Shown here piece after piece: positions 44,352 to 54,333 of a stretch of DNA of 64,000 nucleotides (its first letter is position 1; each line of letters begins with the position of its first letter). The translations under genes and the position numbers were made by a program. Below the pieces are notes generated by a model, which was not told the origin of the DNA, did no database searches, and worked only from the letters and a program-made list of their open reading frames with translations. Origin of the DNA: BOG-1155 sp963717985 (GTDB lineage Bacteria; Desulfobacterota; Syntrophorhabdia; Syntrophorhabdales; WCHB1-27); the NCBI GenBank assembly GCA_963717985.1, contig CAVQYC010000007.1, positions 1 through 64,000 of the forward strand, in the 5' to 3' direction.

Positions 44352-44427
44352 CAATTACTGGGGTTCAGCACCCCCTCCGGCGGCGAAGCCGCATCGGGGT
44401 ACCCGCTTGCGGGTCGTCCCCGCTCAC
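44352..44427 (+). repeat. Dispersed palindromic repeat (family 1)
   Basis: CAATTACTGGGGTTCAGCAC, then CCCCTCCGGCGGCGAAGCCG, CATCGGGGTACCCGCTTGCG and GGTCG. It occupies about half of the 150-bp gap between rho and rpmE; nothing else is recognised there. Confidence 0.8.
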
Positions 44428-44486
44428 AACCGCAAATTTGCTCACATCAAGCCTTTCCATGAGATTCCGGCAAACCTTTCTTTGCA

Positions 44487-45740
44487 TTATCCCCCTCTAC
44501 TCATTGAATTGAGAAAGTCTTTATTGGAATCCGTATCGGAGAGCTTTTCCAGGAGAAACTCCATCGATTCGACCGTATTCATCGGCTGGAGCACCTTGCG
44601 CAGGAGCCATATGCGCGATAGGTCGCCGTTGTTGATGAGGAGCTCCTCTTTTCTGGTGCCCGACTTGTTGATATCGATGGAAGGGAACATCCTCTTTTCT
44701 GTCAGCTTCCGGTCGAGATAGATCTCGGAGTTGCCTGTTCCTTTGAATTCTTCGAATATGACCTCGTCCATTCTGCTGCCTGTATCGATGAGGGCCGTGG
44801 CGATAATCGTGAGGCTTCCGCCCTCTTCTATCTTCCGGGCGGCGCCGAAGAAACGCTTCGGTTTCTGCATGGCGGAAGCGTCGATACCGCCGGAAAGGAT
44901 CTTGCCGCTGCTTGGCACTACCGTGTTGTATGCCCGGGCCAGCCTGGTGATGCTGTCGAGCAGGATTACCACGTCTTTCTTGTGCTCGACCAGCCTTTTC
45001 GCCTTTTCTATGACAATCTCGGCCACCTGTACGTGTCTCGTTGCCGGCTCGTCAAAGGTGGAGCTGATCACCTCGCCGTTTACCGACCGCTCCATGTCGG
45101 TGACCTCTTCAGGCCTTTCATCGATGAGCAGCACAATGAGATAAATTTCTTTGTGGTTTGTCGTGATGCTGTTCGCAAGACCCTGGAGGAGCATCGTCTT
45201 CCCGGTCCTCGGGGGCGCCACTATCAGCCCCCTCTGGCCTTTGCCTATAGGGGTGAAGAGGTCCATCACCCTTGTGGAGAGCTTGGTCGCGGTTGTCTCC
45301 AGTTGTATGCGCTCGCATGGGTATATGGGTGTCAGGTTGTCGAAGATGATCTTGTCCTTGGCGATCTCAGGGTCATCGAAATTGATTTTCTCGATCTTCA
45401 GAAGGGCAAAGTACTTCTCGTTGTCCTTGGGTGGTCTTATCTGGCCCGCGATTGTATCCCCGGTCCTCAAGCCGAACCTTTTTATCTGTGACGGGGAGAC
45501 GTATATGTCGTCCGGGCCGGGCAAATAGTTGGAGTCTGTCGACCGCAGGAATCCAAACCCTTCCGGCAGGATCTCCAGTATGCCCTCGCCGTGGATGAGC
45601 TCGTTTTTTTCAACGAGGGACTGAAGAATAGCAAAAATAAGCTCCTGCTTTCTCAGGCCGGTTGCATTCTCCACGCTCAGATCTTTCGCGATATGCGTGA
45701 GGTCTCCTATCTTCTTTCTCTTCAGTTCATTTAAGTACAT
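44487..45740 (-). CDS. rho: Transcription termination factor Rho
   Basis: Hexameric RNA helicase. N-terminal RNA-binding part (MYLNELKRKKIGDLTHIAKDL; GFGFLRSTDSNYLPGPDDIYVSPSQI), Walker A GLIVAPPRTGKTMLL, Walker B VVILLDSITRLARAYN, and Q/R loop region IATALIDTGSRMDEVIFEEFKGTGN. 417 aa with no large insert. Its stop is about 150 bp upstream of rpmE; coaE precedes it by 1 bp. Confidence 0.97.
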   Translation of the reverse strand: MYLNELKRKKIGDLTHIAKDLSVENATGLRKQELIFAILQSLVEKNELIHGEGILEILPEGFGFLRSTDSNYLPGPDDIYVSPSQIKRFGLRTGDTIAGQIRPPKDNEKYFALLKIEKINFDDPEIAKDKIIFDNLTPIYPCERIQLETTATKLSTRVMDLFTPIGKGQRGLIVAPPRTGKTMLLQGLANSITTNHKEIYLIVLLIDERPEEVTDMERSVNGEVISSTFDEPATRHVQVAEIVIEKAKRLVEHKKDVVILLDSITRLARAYNTVVPSSGKILSGGIDASAMQKPKRFFGAARKIEEGGSLTIIATALIDTGSRMDEVIFEEFKGTGNSEIYLDRKLTEKRMFPSIDINKSGTRKEELLINNGDLSRIWLLRKVLQPMNTVESMEFLLEKLSDTDSNKDFLNSMSRGG

Positions 45741-45741
45741 C

Positions 45742-46335
45742 TTATAGTACCTCCCCCTTCGTTATCTCTTCGAGGAGCTCGTCAACCTGTTCTACGAGCC
45801 GATCTTCCGTCCCATTGTTGTCGATGATATAGTCTGTCATTTTTTCCTTTGCCTCTAACGATATTTGAAAGGAGAGTCTCCGTTCGATATCGTCGGGATC
45901 CATGCCCCTTTTTCTCAATCTCTCCCTGATGGTGTCCATATGCGCGGTGACCACAACGATTTTATCGAGTCTCCTGTAAAATCCCGTTTCGAAAAGAAGA
46001 GGGTGGTCGATGAAAACCACGGGTGTGCCCTTTTTTTCGAGCACATCGAGCCTCCTCCTTATCTCCTGTATTATCCGCGGATGAATAATCGCCTCAAGGG
46101 TCCGCAGGCTTTCTTTTGTAAAAGCAACCCCCCGCAGGCTTTCCACGTCAACTGTGCCGTCGACGACATATTCCGAACCGAAGGCTTTTTTAATATCATC
46201 CTGGGTTTCTTTCCAGGTGAGACTATTTCTTGCGAGCGCGTCGAGGTCGATTACTTCCAGACCCCGCTTTCTCAGCAAGGCAGTGACGGTGCTTTTGCCG
46301 CTCCCCAATATGCCGGTTAACCCGATAATAATCAT
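45742..46335 (-). CDS. coaE: Dephospho-CoA kinase
   Basis: Last step of coenzyme A synthesis. P-loop GLTGILGSGKSTV, dephospho-CoA site VIDLDALAR, and IDHPLLFETGF are conserved. 197 aa. It overlaps gyrB by 4 bp. Confidence 0.94.
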   Translation of the reverse strand: MIIIGLTGILGSGKSTVTALLRKRGLEVIDLDALARNSLTWKETQDDIKKAFGSEYVVDGTVDVESLRGVAFTKESLRTLEAIIHPRIIQEIRRRLDVLEKKGTPVVFIDHPLLFETGFYRRLDKIVVVTAHMDTIRERLRKRGMDPDDIERRLSFQISLEAKEKMTDYIIDNNGTEDRLVEQVDELLEEITKGEVL

Positions 46336-48683
46336 ATATCAAGCGTTCGTACATCTACCGCATTTTCCTCGATAAATGCCCTCCTCGATTCTATATTGGT
46401 CCCCATGAGTATCGTGAACATCTGATCGGCCTGTATAGCATCCTCGATAGAAACCCGTGCCAGGGTCCTGTGGGCAGGGTCCATGGTTGTCGTCCAAAGC
46501 TGCTCGGGGTTCATTTCACCCAGGCCTTTGTAGCGTTGCACGGTGATGCCTTCCTTCCCTTTTTCGTTGACGAACGCGAGGAGTTCTTCCTCGGTAGTGG
46601 AGCGGACGGCGCCGTCTTTGTTGAGAACCCGTATCTCGTCCTCATAATAGGCCGCTACCCGCTTGTAGGTGCGATAGCTTTCCCGGTAGTCTTCCCGGTT
46701 GCAGAACTCATAGTCGATGACAAACTCGTGACCCTTCTTGACGCCGTCCCGAATATTTAGTGTATAAAGGTTGTGTTCCCGGTCCAGATGAACGGCAACG
46801 CCATATGCTTCTTTGGCCAGGCACTCTTTCAGGGCAAAGAGCTTGTCCGGGTTTTCAAAATCTCCTCTTCTATGAATATCTGTCTTAAAGAGAGATAAAA
46901 CCAGTACCTTTTTTATCCCGAGGCGCTCCATCTCGCCCAGATATTTTTCAATACTCTTTATGTGCTCTATGTCCCCCCTGAGGCGGTCGCGTCCCATTTC
47001 CTTATCCCTGATGAAACATCTTATTTTTTCCATGCTTCTTTGCATGACGAAGTGCTCGAATTCTTCATCGTTCTTCATGTAAAGTTCCTTGCCGCCTACG
47101 GTAATTTTATAAAGTGGAGGCTGAGCAATGTAGAGATATCCCTTTTCAATGAGCTCCGGCATTTTTCTATAAAATAACGTCAGAAGAAGGGTCCGGATGT
47201 GGGAGCCGTCCACGTCGGCATCGGTCATAATCATCACCTTTTTATAACGCAGGTTGCTGATTCCGCTGCCGTTGATGCCAAGAGCGAGATAAATGGCCTT
47301 AATTTCCAGGTTCGATACCACCTTTTCCTCTCGTGCTTTTTCCACATTGAGAATTTTGCCCTTTAGGGGCAGAATGGCCTGCGTTTTTCTATCGCGTCCC
47401 TGTTTTGCGGAACCGCCTGCAGAATCACCTTCCACAATGTAAAGCTCCCTGAAATCAGGGCTTCTCTCCTGACAATCGGCCAGTTTTCCCGGCAGTATGC
47501 CGGTCTCCATAGCACTCTTGCTCTTTATTAACTCCTTTGCTTTCTTCGCTGCCTCGCGCGCTTTTTTAGCATCGATTGCCTTGTTAACGATCGCCCTCGC
47601 CGCATGCTCATTGAGATTAAAATACTCAGTGAGCTTCTGATTCATGAGGGTTTCAACAAGTCCCTTTATCTCACTGTTGCCGAGCTTCGATTTTGTCTGT
47701 CCCTCAAACTGAGGGTTCTGTATCTTCACGTTGATCACGGCCACGAGACCTTCCTTTACATCATCCCCCGAAAGGTTCTCCTTAATTAATTTCTTGTGTT
47801 CAGCAAAGGCATTGATGCACCTCGTAAGGGCGGATCTGAAACCCGCAACGTGCGATCCGCCTTCATGGGTATTCACACTATTCACAAAACTGTATATATG
47901 CTCGTTGTAGCCATCGTTGTAGTGGATGGCTGCTTCAAAATAATCAAGGCCGGGTTTCACTCCCGTCACATATATAGGCTCGGGGATGAGCAGATTCTTA
48001 TTGGAATTTAAATAGGAGGCAAAGGCCCGTACTCCACCCATGTGTTTAAACTCCTGTTTTCTCACCTTTCGGTCATCGCTGAGAATAATGTGAATACCCT
48101 CATTCAGAAAAGATATCTCCCGCATCCTCTGACCAAGCATCTCATAACTGAATTCTATCGAATCAAACAATGCCGCGTCCGGCAGAAAATGCACTTTTGT
48201 GCCCGACTTCACGGTATCGCCGATTGTCTTGAGGTCTGTTGTTTTTTTCCCCCGCTCGTAGCGCTGAAAATAGACCTTGCCCCCCCTGCGTATCTCTACT
48301 TCAAGATGTTCGGAAAGTGCATTCACGACAGACAGACCTACACCGTGAAGGCCTGCCGAAAATTTATAACTCTCTTTATCAAACTTACCGCCTGCGTGCA
48401 GCTTCGTAAGCACAAGCTCAAGCGCGGACAGATTGTCGCTGTGGAGGTCGACAGGAATGCCCCGGCCGTTGTCCTCGGTCGTCACGCTGTTATCCGTGTG
48501 GATAGTGACGGAAATCCTGTTGCAATATCCCTCGAGGGCTTCGTCGACACTATTATCGACAAGCTCATACACCAGGTGGTGCAAGCCCTCCGCACCGGTG
48601 TTCCCGATGTACATGGACGGTACCTTACGCACCGCGTTCAACCCATCGAGAATTTTTATATTTTCTGCCCTGTACCCTTTCAC
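46332..48683 (-). CDS. gyrB: DNA gyrase subunit B
   Basis: ATPase subunit of gyrase, 783 aa. GHKL ATP site (LVYELVDNSVDEAL, DNGRGIPVD, GLHGVGLSVVNALS), TOPRIM motifs EGDSAGGSAKQGRDRKTQAILPLKGKILNVEKA and IMTDADVDGSHIRTLLLTLFYR, and C-terminal QRYKGLGEMNPEQLW. It starts 3 bp after dnaN, in the classic dnaA-dnaN-gyrB order (recF is absent from between them). Confidence 0.97.
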   Translation of the reverse strand: MKGYRAENIKILDGLNAVRKVPSMYIGNTGAEGLHHLVYELVDNSVDEALEGYCNRISVTIHTDNSVTTEDNGRGIPVDLHSDNLSALELVLTKLHAGGKFDKESYKFSAGLHGVGLSVVNALSEHLEVEIRRGGKVYFQRYERGKKTTDLKTIGDTVKSGTKVHFLPDAALFDSIEFSYEMLGQRMREISFLNEGIHIILSDDRKVRKQEFKHMGGVRAFASYLNSNKNLLIPEPIYVTGVKPGLDYFEAAIHYNDGYNEHIYSFVNSVNTHEGGSHVAGFRSALTRCINAFAEHKKLIKENLSGDDVKEGLVAVINVKIQNPQFEGQTKSKLGNSEIKGLVETLMNQKLTEYFNLNEHAARAIVNKAIDAKKAREAAKKAKELIKSKSAMETGILPGKLADCQERSPDFRELYIVEGDSAGGSAKQGRDRKTQAILPLKGKILNVEKAREEKVVSNLEIKAIYLALGINGSGISNLRYKKVMIMTDADVDGSHIRTLLLTLFYRKMPELIEKGYLYIAQPPLYKITVGGKELYMKNDEEFEHFVMQRSMEKIRCFIRDKEMGRDRLRGDIEHIKSIEKYLGEMERLGIKKVLVLSLFKTDIHRRGDFENPDKLFALKECLAKEAYGVAVHLDREHNLYTLNIRDGVKKGHEFVIDYEFCNREDYRESYRTYKRVAAYYEDEIRVLNKDGAVRSTTEEELLAFVNEKGKEGITVQRYKGLGEMNPEQLWTTTMDPAHRTLARVSIEDAIQADQMFTILMGTNIESRRAFIEENAVDVRTLDI

Positions 48684-48685
48684 TT

Positions 48686-49771
48686 TCAGACCCTTATGGG
48701 CATCACAATATTCTTGTAATGCTCATCTTTCTCTCCCTCAAAAAGCACCGCGCCATAGGTTGAAGGCGCCCTTACGATGATATTTTCCCCATCAATGTGA
48801 CTTGCGACGTCCATGAGAAACCTGATATTAAAATTCATGTTCAGCTTCTCGCCGTTATAATCGACATCAAGCACTTCCTTTGCATGGCCGATTTCCGATT
48901 CCGTCTCAATCTCCATAGAGCCTTGCGACAACGTCACTTTTATCGGCTCCGACTTACTGATGATTGTTGCCACTTTCCGCAAACCCTTCATAAATTTTAT
49001 TTTATCCACCGTAAGCACATTCGTATTATTCCTCGGCACGACATTCTCATAGTCCGGAAAATTCCCTTCAAGGAGCCTTGACACCACAGTGACCGAAGGC
49101 GTGTTGAACTGGACATGCTTTTCGCCCACCACGAACCTCATCTGGTCTCCCTCCCCTACCATCCTCCCAATCTCAAGAATCGATCTCTTCGGAATAATAA
49201 TGCCCGGAAATCCCTTGACGCCCTCCACCTCCTGCTGGTAGAGGGCCATTCTGAAACCGTCTGTCCCCACTACCGATATAAGTCCCTCAGAGCCAACGAT
49301 ATACATGCCTGTGAGTACATATCTCGTTTCGTCCGATGATATGGCAAATCCTACCTTTTCTATCATTTCCAGGAACGTCGCGCCAGAAAGGGAAAATTCT
49401 TCCGTGCCCGTGATCTCTCTCACCTCCGGAAATTCTTCCGGGTCCTGCAGACTAAGCACAAATTCAGCCTGTTTCTGTTTCATGGTCATCGTATTGTCAC
49501 TAAAATCAAGGTCCAGTGTGTCCGCATCCATCTCCTTGAGTATCTCAAAGAATTTTCTGCCGTGAACCACAATTTTCTTTTCACTATCCCCCTGATAAGG
49601 CACATGGCTTATCGCACTCAATTCGAGGTCTGTCGAATAGATATCGATCTCTCCCTTTGAAAAAGCAACAAGAATATTTGAGAGAATAGGCATAATAGAG
49701 CGGTGCTCCGTGATGTTAACGAGTTTTGTGAGGGGTGTGAGGAGAAGACCCCTTTCGATTATTATATTCAT
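48686..49771 (-). CDS. dnaN: DNA polymerase III beta subunit (sliding clamp)
   Basis: Processivity clamp, 361 aa, three repeated domains. Signature pieces: MPILSNILVAFSKGEIDIYSTDLELSA, VLTGMYIVGSEGLISVVGTDGFRMA and the C-terminal hydrophobic-pocket region YGAVLFEGEKDEHYKNIVMPIRV. It lies between dnaA and gyrB on the same strand. Confidence 0.97.
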   Translation of the reverse strand: MNIIIERGLLLTPLTKLVNITEHRSIMPILSNILVAFSKGEIDIYSTDLELSAISHVPYQGDSEKKIVVHGRKFFEILKEMDADTLDLDFSDNTMTMKQKQAEFVLSLQDPEEFPEVREITGTEEFSLSGATFLEMIEKVGFAISSDETRYVLTGMYIVGSEGLISVVGTDGFRMALYQQEVEGVKGFPGIIIPKRSILEIGRMVGEGDQMRFVVGEKHVQFNTPSVTVVSRLLEGNFPDYENVVPRNNTNVLTVDKIKFMKGLRKVATIISKSEPIKVTLSQGSMEIETESEIGHAKEVLDVDYNGEKLNMNFNIRFLMDVASHIDGENIIVRAPSTYGAVLFEGEKDEHYKNIVMPIRV

Positions 49772-49894
49772 AATATCTCCTTATACGTCGTATTCATAAG
49801 AGATGTTGATTTGTGGAAAAGTAAGCTTTACCCAGGAAAGAAAAGGGAAAACACCTATCACTCCCAACATTGCCTCTGTGAAAAATATGTAGAC
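49772..49894. other. dnaA-dnaN spacer with a DnaA-box-like 9-mer
   Basis: TGTGGAAAA at 49812-49820 is the complement of TTTTCCACA, a DnaA-box-like 9-mer. Another TTTTCCACA lies just inside the dnaA 3' end at 49923-49931. The spacer is AT-rich. It may carry the dnaN promoter or part of the origin. Confidence 0.4.
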
Positions 49895-51211
49895 TCATGT
49901 GGACTTAACCCGCACCTCTATCTTTTCCACAGTCTCCTTAAAATCCTTTTTTGCTTTCATTTCCTCTTCAATTTTTTTGATCGAATGAATGATCGTGGCA
50001 TGGTCCTTACCGCCGAATTTTTCGCCGATGCTCACCAGGGAGTTGCCTGTTAATTTCCTTGAGAGGAAAATAGCTACTTGTCTGGGCAGCATAATCGACT
50101 TTATGCGCTTTGCGGATTTCAGATCGGAAATTTTGACGGAGAAGTATGAAGCAACTTCCTTCGTAATCATATCTATAGTAATTTCCCTTTTTTTATCAGT
50201 AATGATATTTCCCATTACCTCTTTTGCAAGAACCATGCTTATAGGTATATTGCGAAGGGAGGCAAATGCGCTGAGACGAATGAGAGACCCTTCAAGAACG
50301 CGGATGTTATGGTCTATATTCGAGGCGAGGTAGAAGGCGACATCCTGGGGCAGGAGAACGTTTTCAAACTCCGCCTTCTTGTTAAGAATAGCGACTTTTG
50401 TCTCGAGGTCGGGAGGCTGAATGTCGGCGATTAATCCCCATTCAAACCTGGACCGGAGTCTCTCCTCAAAATTCGGGATGTCTTTTGGAAATTTGTCGCT
50501 GGTTACCACAATCTGCTTTGTATTATCATAGAGGGCGTTAAAGGTGTAAAAAAATTCCGCTTGCGTCCGCTCTTTACCTGCGATGAATTGTATATCGTCA
50601 ATCAACAGGACATCCATTTTACGGAAACGGTTTCGAAAATCATCCATTTTCTCGAAACGAAGGGAATTAATAAGCTCGTTGGTGAACTCCTCCGCAGTAA
50701 TATAGGAGATACGGCTGATGTTGGCATTTTGACGGGTAACGAGAGAATTGCCGATAGCATTGAGGAGGTGTGTCTTTCCAAGACCGACCCCGCCGTAAAT
50801 GAAAAGGGGATTATATACCTTTCCCGGATTATTTGCGACGGCAAGACACGCCGCGTTGGCAAACTGGTTGCTCGCTCCCACGACGAACGTTTCAAAGGTA
50901 TATCTCGGTTTAAAAAGATCGGAAGACACCTGCTTCTTGAGAGCAACATTCTTCTTCTGGATTTGTGCCTCTTCCTTCTTGAGGAGATATTCGATTCGTG
51001 CTTCTTCATGAGTCGCTTCTTTGAGAAGAGTCTTGAACAGGGGCTCAAAATTTTCAATAATCCAGTCCCGGAAAAAGGCGTTGGGAACAACAACCGAGCA
51101 GAGGCCATCTTCATAATTGAGAAATTTGATGGGATCGATCCAGGTTTTGAAATTGTCTTCACTTACCATTTGCGCAAGGCGAAGCTTTATTTGAGCACAG
51201 ACGTTGTCCAT
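49895..51211 (-). CDS. dnaA: Chromosomal replication initiator DnaA
   Basis: Replication initiator, 438 aa. AAA+ module with Walker A IYGGVGLGKTHLLNAIG and Walker B MDVLLIDDIQFIAGKERTQAEFF; C-terminal helix-turn-helix with the DnaA signature SIGEKFGGKDHATIIHSIKKIEE for DnaA-box binding. The N-terminal DnaB-interacting domain starts MDNVCAQIKLRLAQMVSEDNFKTW. Its presence with dnaN and gyrB marks the origin region. Confidence 0.97.
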   Translation of the reverse strand: MDNVCAQIKLRLAQMVSEDNFKTWIDPIKFLNYEDGLCSVVVPNAFFRDWIIENFEPLFKTLLKEATHEEARIEYLLKKEEAQIQKKNVALKKQVSSDLFKPRYTFETFVVGASNQFANAACLAVANNPGKVYNPLFIYGGVGLGKTHLLNAIGNSLVTRQNANISRISYITAEEFTNELINSLRFEKMDDFRNRFRKMDVLLIDDIQFIAGKERTQAEFFYTFNALYDNTKQIVVTSDKFPKDIPNFEERLRSRFEWGLIADIQPPDLETKVAILNKKAEFENVLLPQDVAFYLASNIDHNIRVLEGSLIRLSAFASLRNIPISMVLAKEVMGNIITDKKREITIDMITKEVASYFSVKISDLKSAKRIKSIMLPRQVAIFLSRKLTGNSLVSIGEKFGGKDHATIIHSIKKIEEEMKAKKDFKETVEKIEVRVKST

Positions 51212-51432
51212 AAAACACGCCTTTTATAGAGTCAATTTCAACATGTTTTCAACATATGTGGAAAACTTTTGATTTCCTGCGGAAAAAGGAATAATGGTAG
51301 CTTACAATAAAATTGAATCTGTTTCAATGCTTTTTTACAATACACCTGCATGGACTCATTCTGATGCCTGATAAGGTCCGGGTGTCAGGAGGCGGTCTCT
51401 CCGATCCCCAAAGGCTTGCAGCACGCGCCGGG
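51212..51432. other. Candidate replication origin region upstream of dnaA
   Basis: AT-rich 220-bp gap with TTTCAACATGTTTTCAACAT at about 51228-51255 and a DnaA-box-like TGTGGAAAA at 51257-51265. Genes on the left run leftward for 26 kb and thrC runs rightward, as expected around an origin. Only one box is clear, so the assignment is tentative; the 52657-52808 gap is an alternative with no visible boxes. Confidence 0.45.
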
Positions 51433-52656
51433 TCACTTTTGTTTCAGATAGACAAGGTCGGTGGGGGCAAAAGAGGCCGCCTTAATAATCTTTGCCCACG
51501 AAGCATCGACCCCGAAAATCTCGACGACTTCTATATCCCCTTTGTAGCTTCCCTTGGTTTTTCCCAGAGGTAGCTTCGTTGTTTTGTCGATGACCTGATC
51601 CCCGGGAGAGTATACCTCCAACACGTCACCCTTTTCAAGGCCCGACAACCTGCCGGCGTTAAGAAAAACCCTGTCTGTTTCGACGGACGCAATGCGTGCG
51701 TGCCAGTCGAGGGATAGAAGGCTTTTGAGGAGATCGTCGGCAATGAGCTCTATAGCGAGATCAATTGCCTTTACCTTTGATTTTTCGGAGCTCATGTCTC
51801 CGTTCTCCCGCGAGAGAAAGAACGGGTTCCTCGCGGTAAGGCGACGGAGCATCTTGCCTGTTTCGGTGTTATAGATTTCGAGAGATATCTTGCAGAGGGC
51901 AAAGGATACCTCTTTGTCATTCGCCCCGTCGATCTTTGACGTACTGGCATACAAGTCGGAAAGGGCACCCTTGACTACGGCCTGAATTCCGTAAAGCTCG
52001 TTGAGGGGTTTCATGGCCTCGGGTGTCGAAGGATCACCGGACAGGTTCAGGGTGTGCGGGTCCACGGCAATGATGGTGCCGGAGTTTTCAAGGCGGGAGA
52101 TGAGTTTCTTGGTAGTCAGCTCATCGAGATGCTCTTCCTTGTAGTTAGTCGTGTCGGCCAAGGGTAGGACGAGGACGCGCCTCTTCATTTTTGGTGAGGG
52201 ATAGGCGAAGCCAATAGCCGGAGCGGGACCCATAAGGCGTGTGGACGGAAGAGCGGCAGTCTGCATGGGATTGGCTGTCTGGGGGGTTGTCTTCTTGTTT
52301 GTAATGTCTGCCTCGAGCTTCGCCATGCGCTGCTGGAGCTCGGCGCGCTCCTGTTTATCCGCGGTGCCCTGGCCGGTCGTCCGGCCGGCAACAGAGTCAA
52401 AAACACCGGGTGAGTATTGATCTTTCGGCACCCACTGGTACTCGGGCTCATCGGGACTGATATTAAATTTACGGTTTCGCGCGTAGATATACTCTACGCC
52501 GTCGACCACCCGGACGTCACCCGGTTTTGGTTTGTCGGTCTGACCAACGATTTCACCCTTTTCGGTCTTAACGGGAACACTTGTTTTTTTGCCGAAGGGC
52601 CAAATACTGCACGACGCAAGGAGGATGACAAGGAGAAAAACCAATAATTTACGCAT
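51433..52656 (-). CDS. Lipoprotein with CsgG/TolB-like and FlgT-like features
   Basis: 407-aa lipoprotein: signal MRKLLVFLLVILLASC with lipobox LASC. A central domain (RRVLVLPLADTTNYKEEHLDELTTKKLISRLENSGTI…) resembles the CsgG/TolB N-terminal fold, and the C-terminal part (LNAGRLSGLEKGDVLEVYSPG…) resembles the FlgT C-terminal barrel. It is probably an outer-membrane-associated assembly or cell-envelope factor; no partners are nearby. Assigned from pattern only. Confidence 0.7.
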   Translation of the reverse strand: MRKLLVFLLVILLASCSIWPFGKKTSVPVKTEKGEIVGQTDKPKPGDVRVVDGVEYIYARNRKFNISPDEPEYQWVPKDQYSPGVFDSVAGRTTGQGTADKQERAELQQRMAKLEADITNKKTTPQTANPMQTAALPSTRLMGPAPAIGFAYPSPKMKRRVLVLPLADTTNYKEEHLDELTTKKLISRLENSGTIIAVDPHTLNLSGDPSTPEAMKPLNELYGIQAVVKGALSDLYASTSKIDGANDKEVSFALCKISLEIYNTETGKMLRRLTARNPFFLSRENGDMSSEKSKVKAIDLAIELIADDLLKSLLSLDWHARIASVETDRVFLNAGRLSGLEKGDVLEVYSPGDQVIDKTTKLPLGKTKGSYKGDIEVVEIFGVDASWAKIIKAASFAPTDLVYLKQK

Positions 52657-52838
52657 AGATGGTATGTTACACTGAAGGGAAAGAAAATGTCAAAAATAAT
52701 TTGTCATACCCGCCGTGCCTGAAAAAGCGGCGAATCGCCCTTGAGGAGCGCTCGTCTCTCTGATCATGCCTTTCGAGCCGGCGTGCCCCCGGCGCTTCCG
52801 TTGCAATCTTGCCGCCCTTCGTGTATTTTATCACTGCC

Positions 52839-54305
52839 GTGAAGCAGATCCTCTACAGGAGCACGAATAATCAGGCCGACAAGGTCAATTTCGAGACGGC
52901 CCTGCTGAGGGGGCTGGCGCCCGACTACGGGCTTTACATGGTAGACAGAGCAGATATACCGAAGCTCGATATGGACGTAATAAGGGCCATGCGGCTCATG
53001 TCTTACGGACGCATCGCTTTCGAGGTACTGCGCCCGTACCTCGCGGCAGAAATTGCGGAAAATGTGCTCGCCGCCCTCCTCGATGACGCCTATGGGGAAG
53101 AGACTATTCCCACTGAAGTGCAGCGTGTAACGGAAAATACCTCTGTCATGTGGCTCACGAAGGGGCCTACATACTCATTCAAAGACTATGCTGCGCGCTT
53201 TTTTGGACGCATCCTGAATTATTTTCTTGAGCGGCGGGGTCTCCGGAGGGTCGTGATAGTTGCTACCAGCGGGGACACCGGGGGCGCCGTCGCAGATGCC
53301 CTCCGGGGCTTGAGCAATGTCGATAATGTCGTCTTTTTTCCCAAAGATGCTGTAAGTGAAAGCCAGCGAAGGCAAATGACCACCCTCGGCCGGAATGTCC
53401 ATGCTTTTGAGGTGAATGGAGATTTCGATGTGTGCCAGGCGCTTGCAAAGAACCTTCTGGGGGACCGCCTGTTCGCCGACAAGGTGTTCGGGGACAGGGA
53501 GCGCTTCACTTCGGCAAACTCAATCAGTCTCGGGAGACTTCTGCCCCAGGCGGTCTATCCCTTCTTCGCCTATGCGAGGATTGCGGCCGACGGCGGGCCA
53601 ATAGTTGCGAGCATACCCTCGGGAAATTTCGGCGATATGATGGGCACGGTCATCGCGAAGGCTATGGGCCTTCCTCTCTGCCGCATCATATGCGGCGTGA
53701 ACGAAAACCGAGAATTTCCCGATTTCCTGTACGGCGACACGTACACGGTGACTGCTTCCAGGCGATCGCCCTCTTCCGCAATGATTGTGTCTCATCCGAG
53801 CAACCTGGCCCGACTCGTCGATTTCTACGGCGGCCGCATGACTGATGAGCGAGACCCCGCAACGGGGAACGTCGTGCGTGCCGGGGTCATTGAAAGGATG
53901 CCGGACATGGAGGAGATGAGGCGGGATCTTTTCTCGGTGAGCGTCGATAACCCCCAGCATTACAGGACGATGAAAGAGGTGTTCGAGAAATACCGTATCA
54001 TCCTCGACCCCCACGGTGCGGTCGGATGGAGGGCGATAGAGGTATATCGGTCAAGCGGCGACCAGACCGAGGCGGTCGTCTACGAAACAGCAGACCCGGG
54101 AAAGTTCCCCCACGATGTCGAGCAGGCGATCGGCATCGTCCCCGATTTACCTCCGGGTATGAAGAAGCAGGCATACCTGCCGGAGCGTATTTATGCTCTT
54201 GAGGAGGAGCCCCATGCCACGGCAGCGGGGCGTACCGTCAGCCCCGGGCAGATAAAAGAAGCGAAAGAAAAGATAGCGGCCATCTTTTCACCAGATGCGA
54301 AATAG
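52839..54305 (+). CDS. thrC: Threonine synthase
   Basis: PLP enzyme converting O-phosphohomoserine to threonine. N-terminal YRSTNNQADKVNFETALLRGLAPDYGLYMV, PLP lysine in TYSFKDYAARFFGR (about residue 113), IVATSGDTGGAVADAL and SIPSGNFGDMMGTVIAKAMGLP are diagnostic of the long ThrC form. GTG 52839 gives 488 aa; upstream TTG or GTG codons in frame (52809, 52821) are alternatives and no strong ribosome site decides it. Confidence 0.93.
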   Translation: MKQILYRSTNNQADKVNFETALLRGLAPDYGLYMVDRADIPKLDMDVIRAMRLMSYGRIAFEVLRPYLAAEIAENVLAALLDDAYGEETIPTEVQRVTENTSVMWLTKGPTYSFKDYAARFFGRILNYFLERRGLRRVVIVATSGDTGGAVADALRGLSNVDNVVFFPKDAVSESQRRQMTTLGRNVHAFEVNGDFDVCQALAKNLLGDRLFADKVFGDRERFTSANSISLGRLLPQAVYPFFAYARIAADGGPIVASIPSGNFGDMMGTVIAKAMGLPLCRIICGVNENREFPDFLYGDTYTVTASRRSPSSAMIVSHPSNLARLVDFYGGRMTDERDPATGNVVRAGVIERMPDMEEMRRDLFSVSVDNPQHYRTMKEVFEKYRIILDPHGAVGWRAIEVYRSSGDQTEAVVYETADPGKFPHDVEQAIGIVPDLPPGMKKQAYLPERIYALEEEPHATAAGRTVSPGQIKEAKEKIAAIFSPDAK

Positions 54306-54333
54306 GCAAAGCGATTGCCCTTATGCCGAAAGG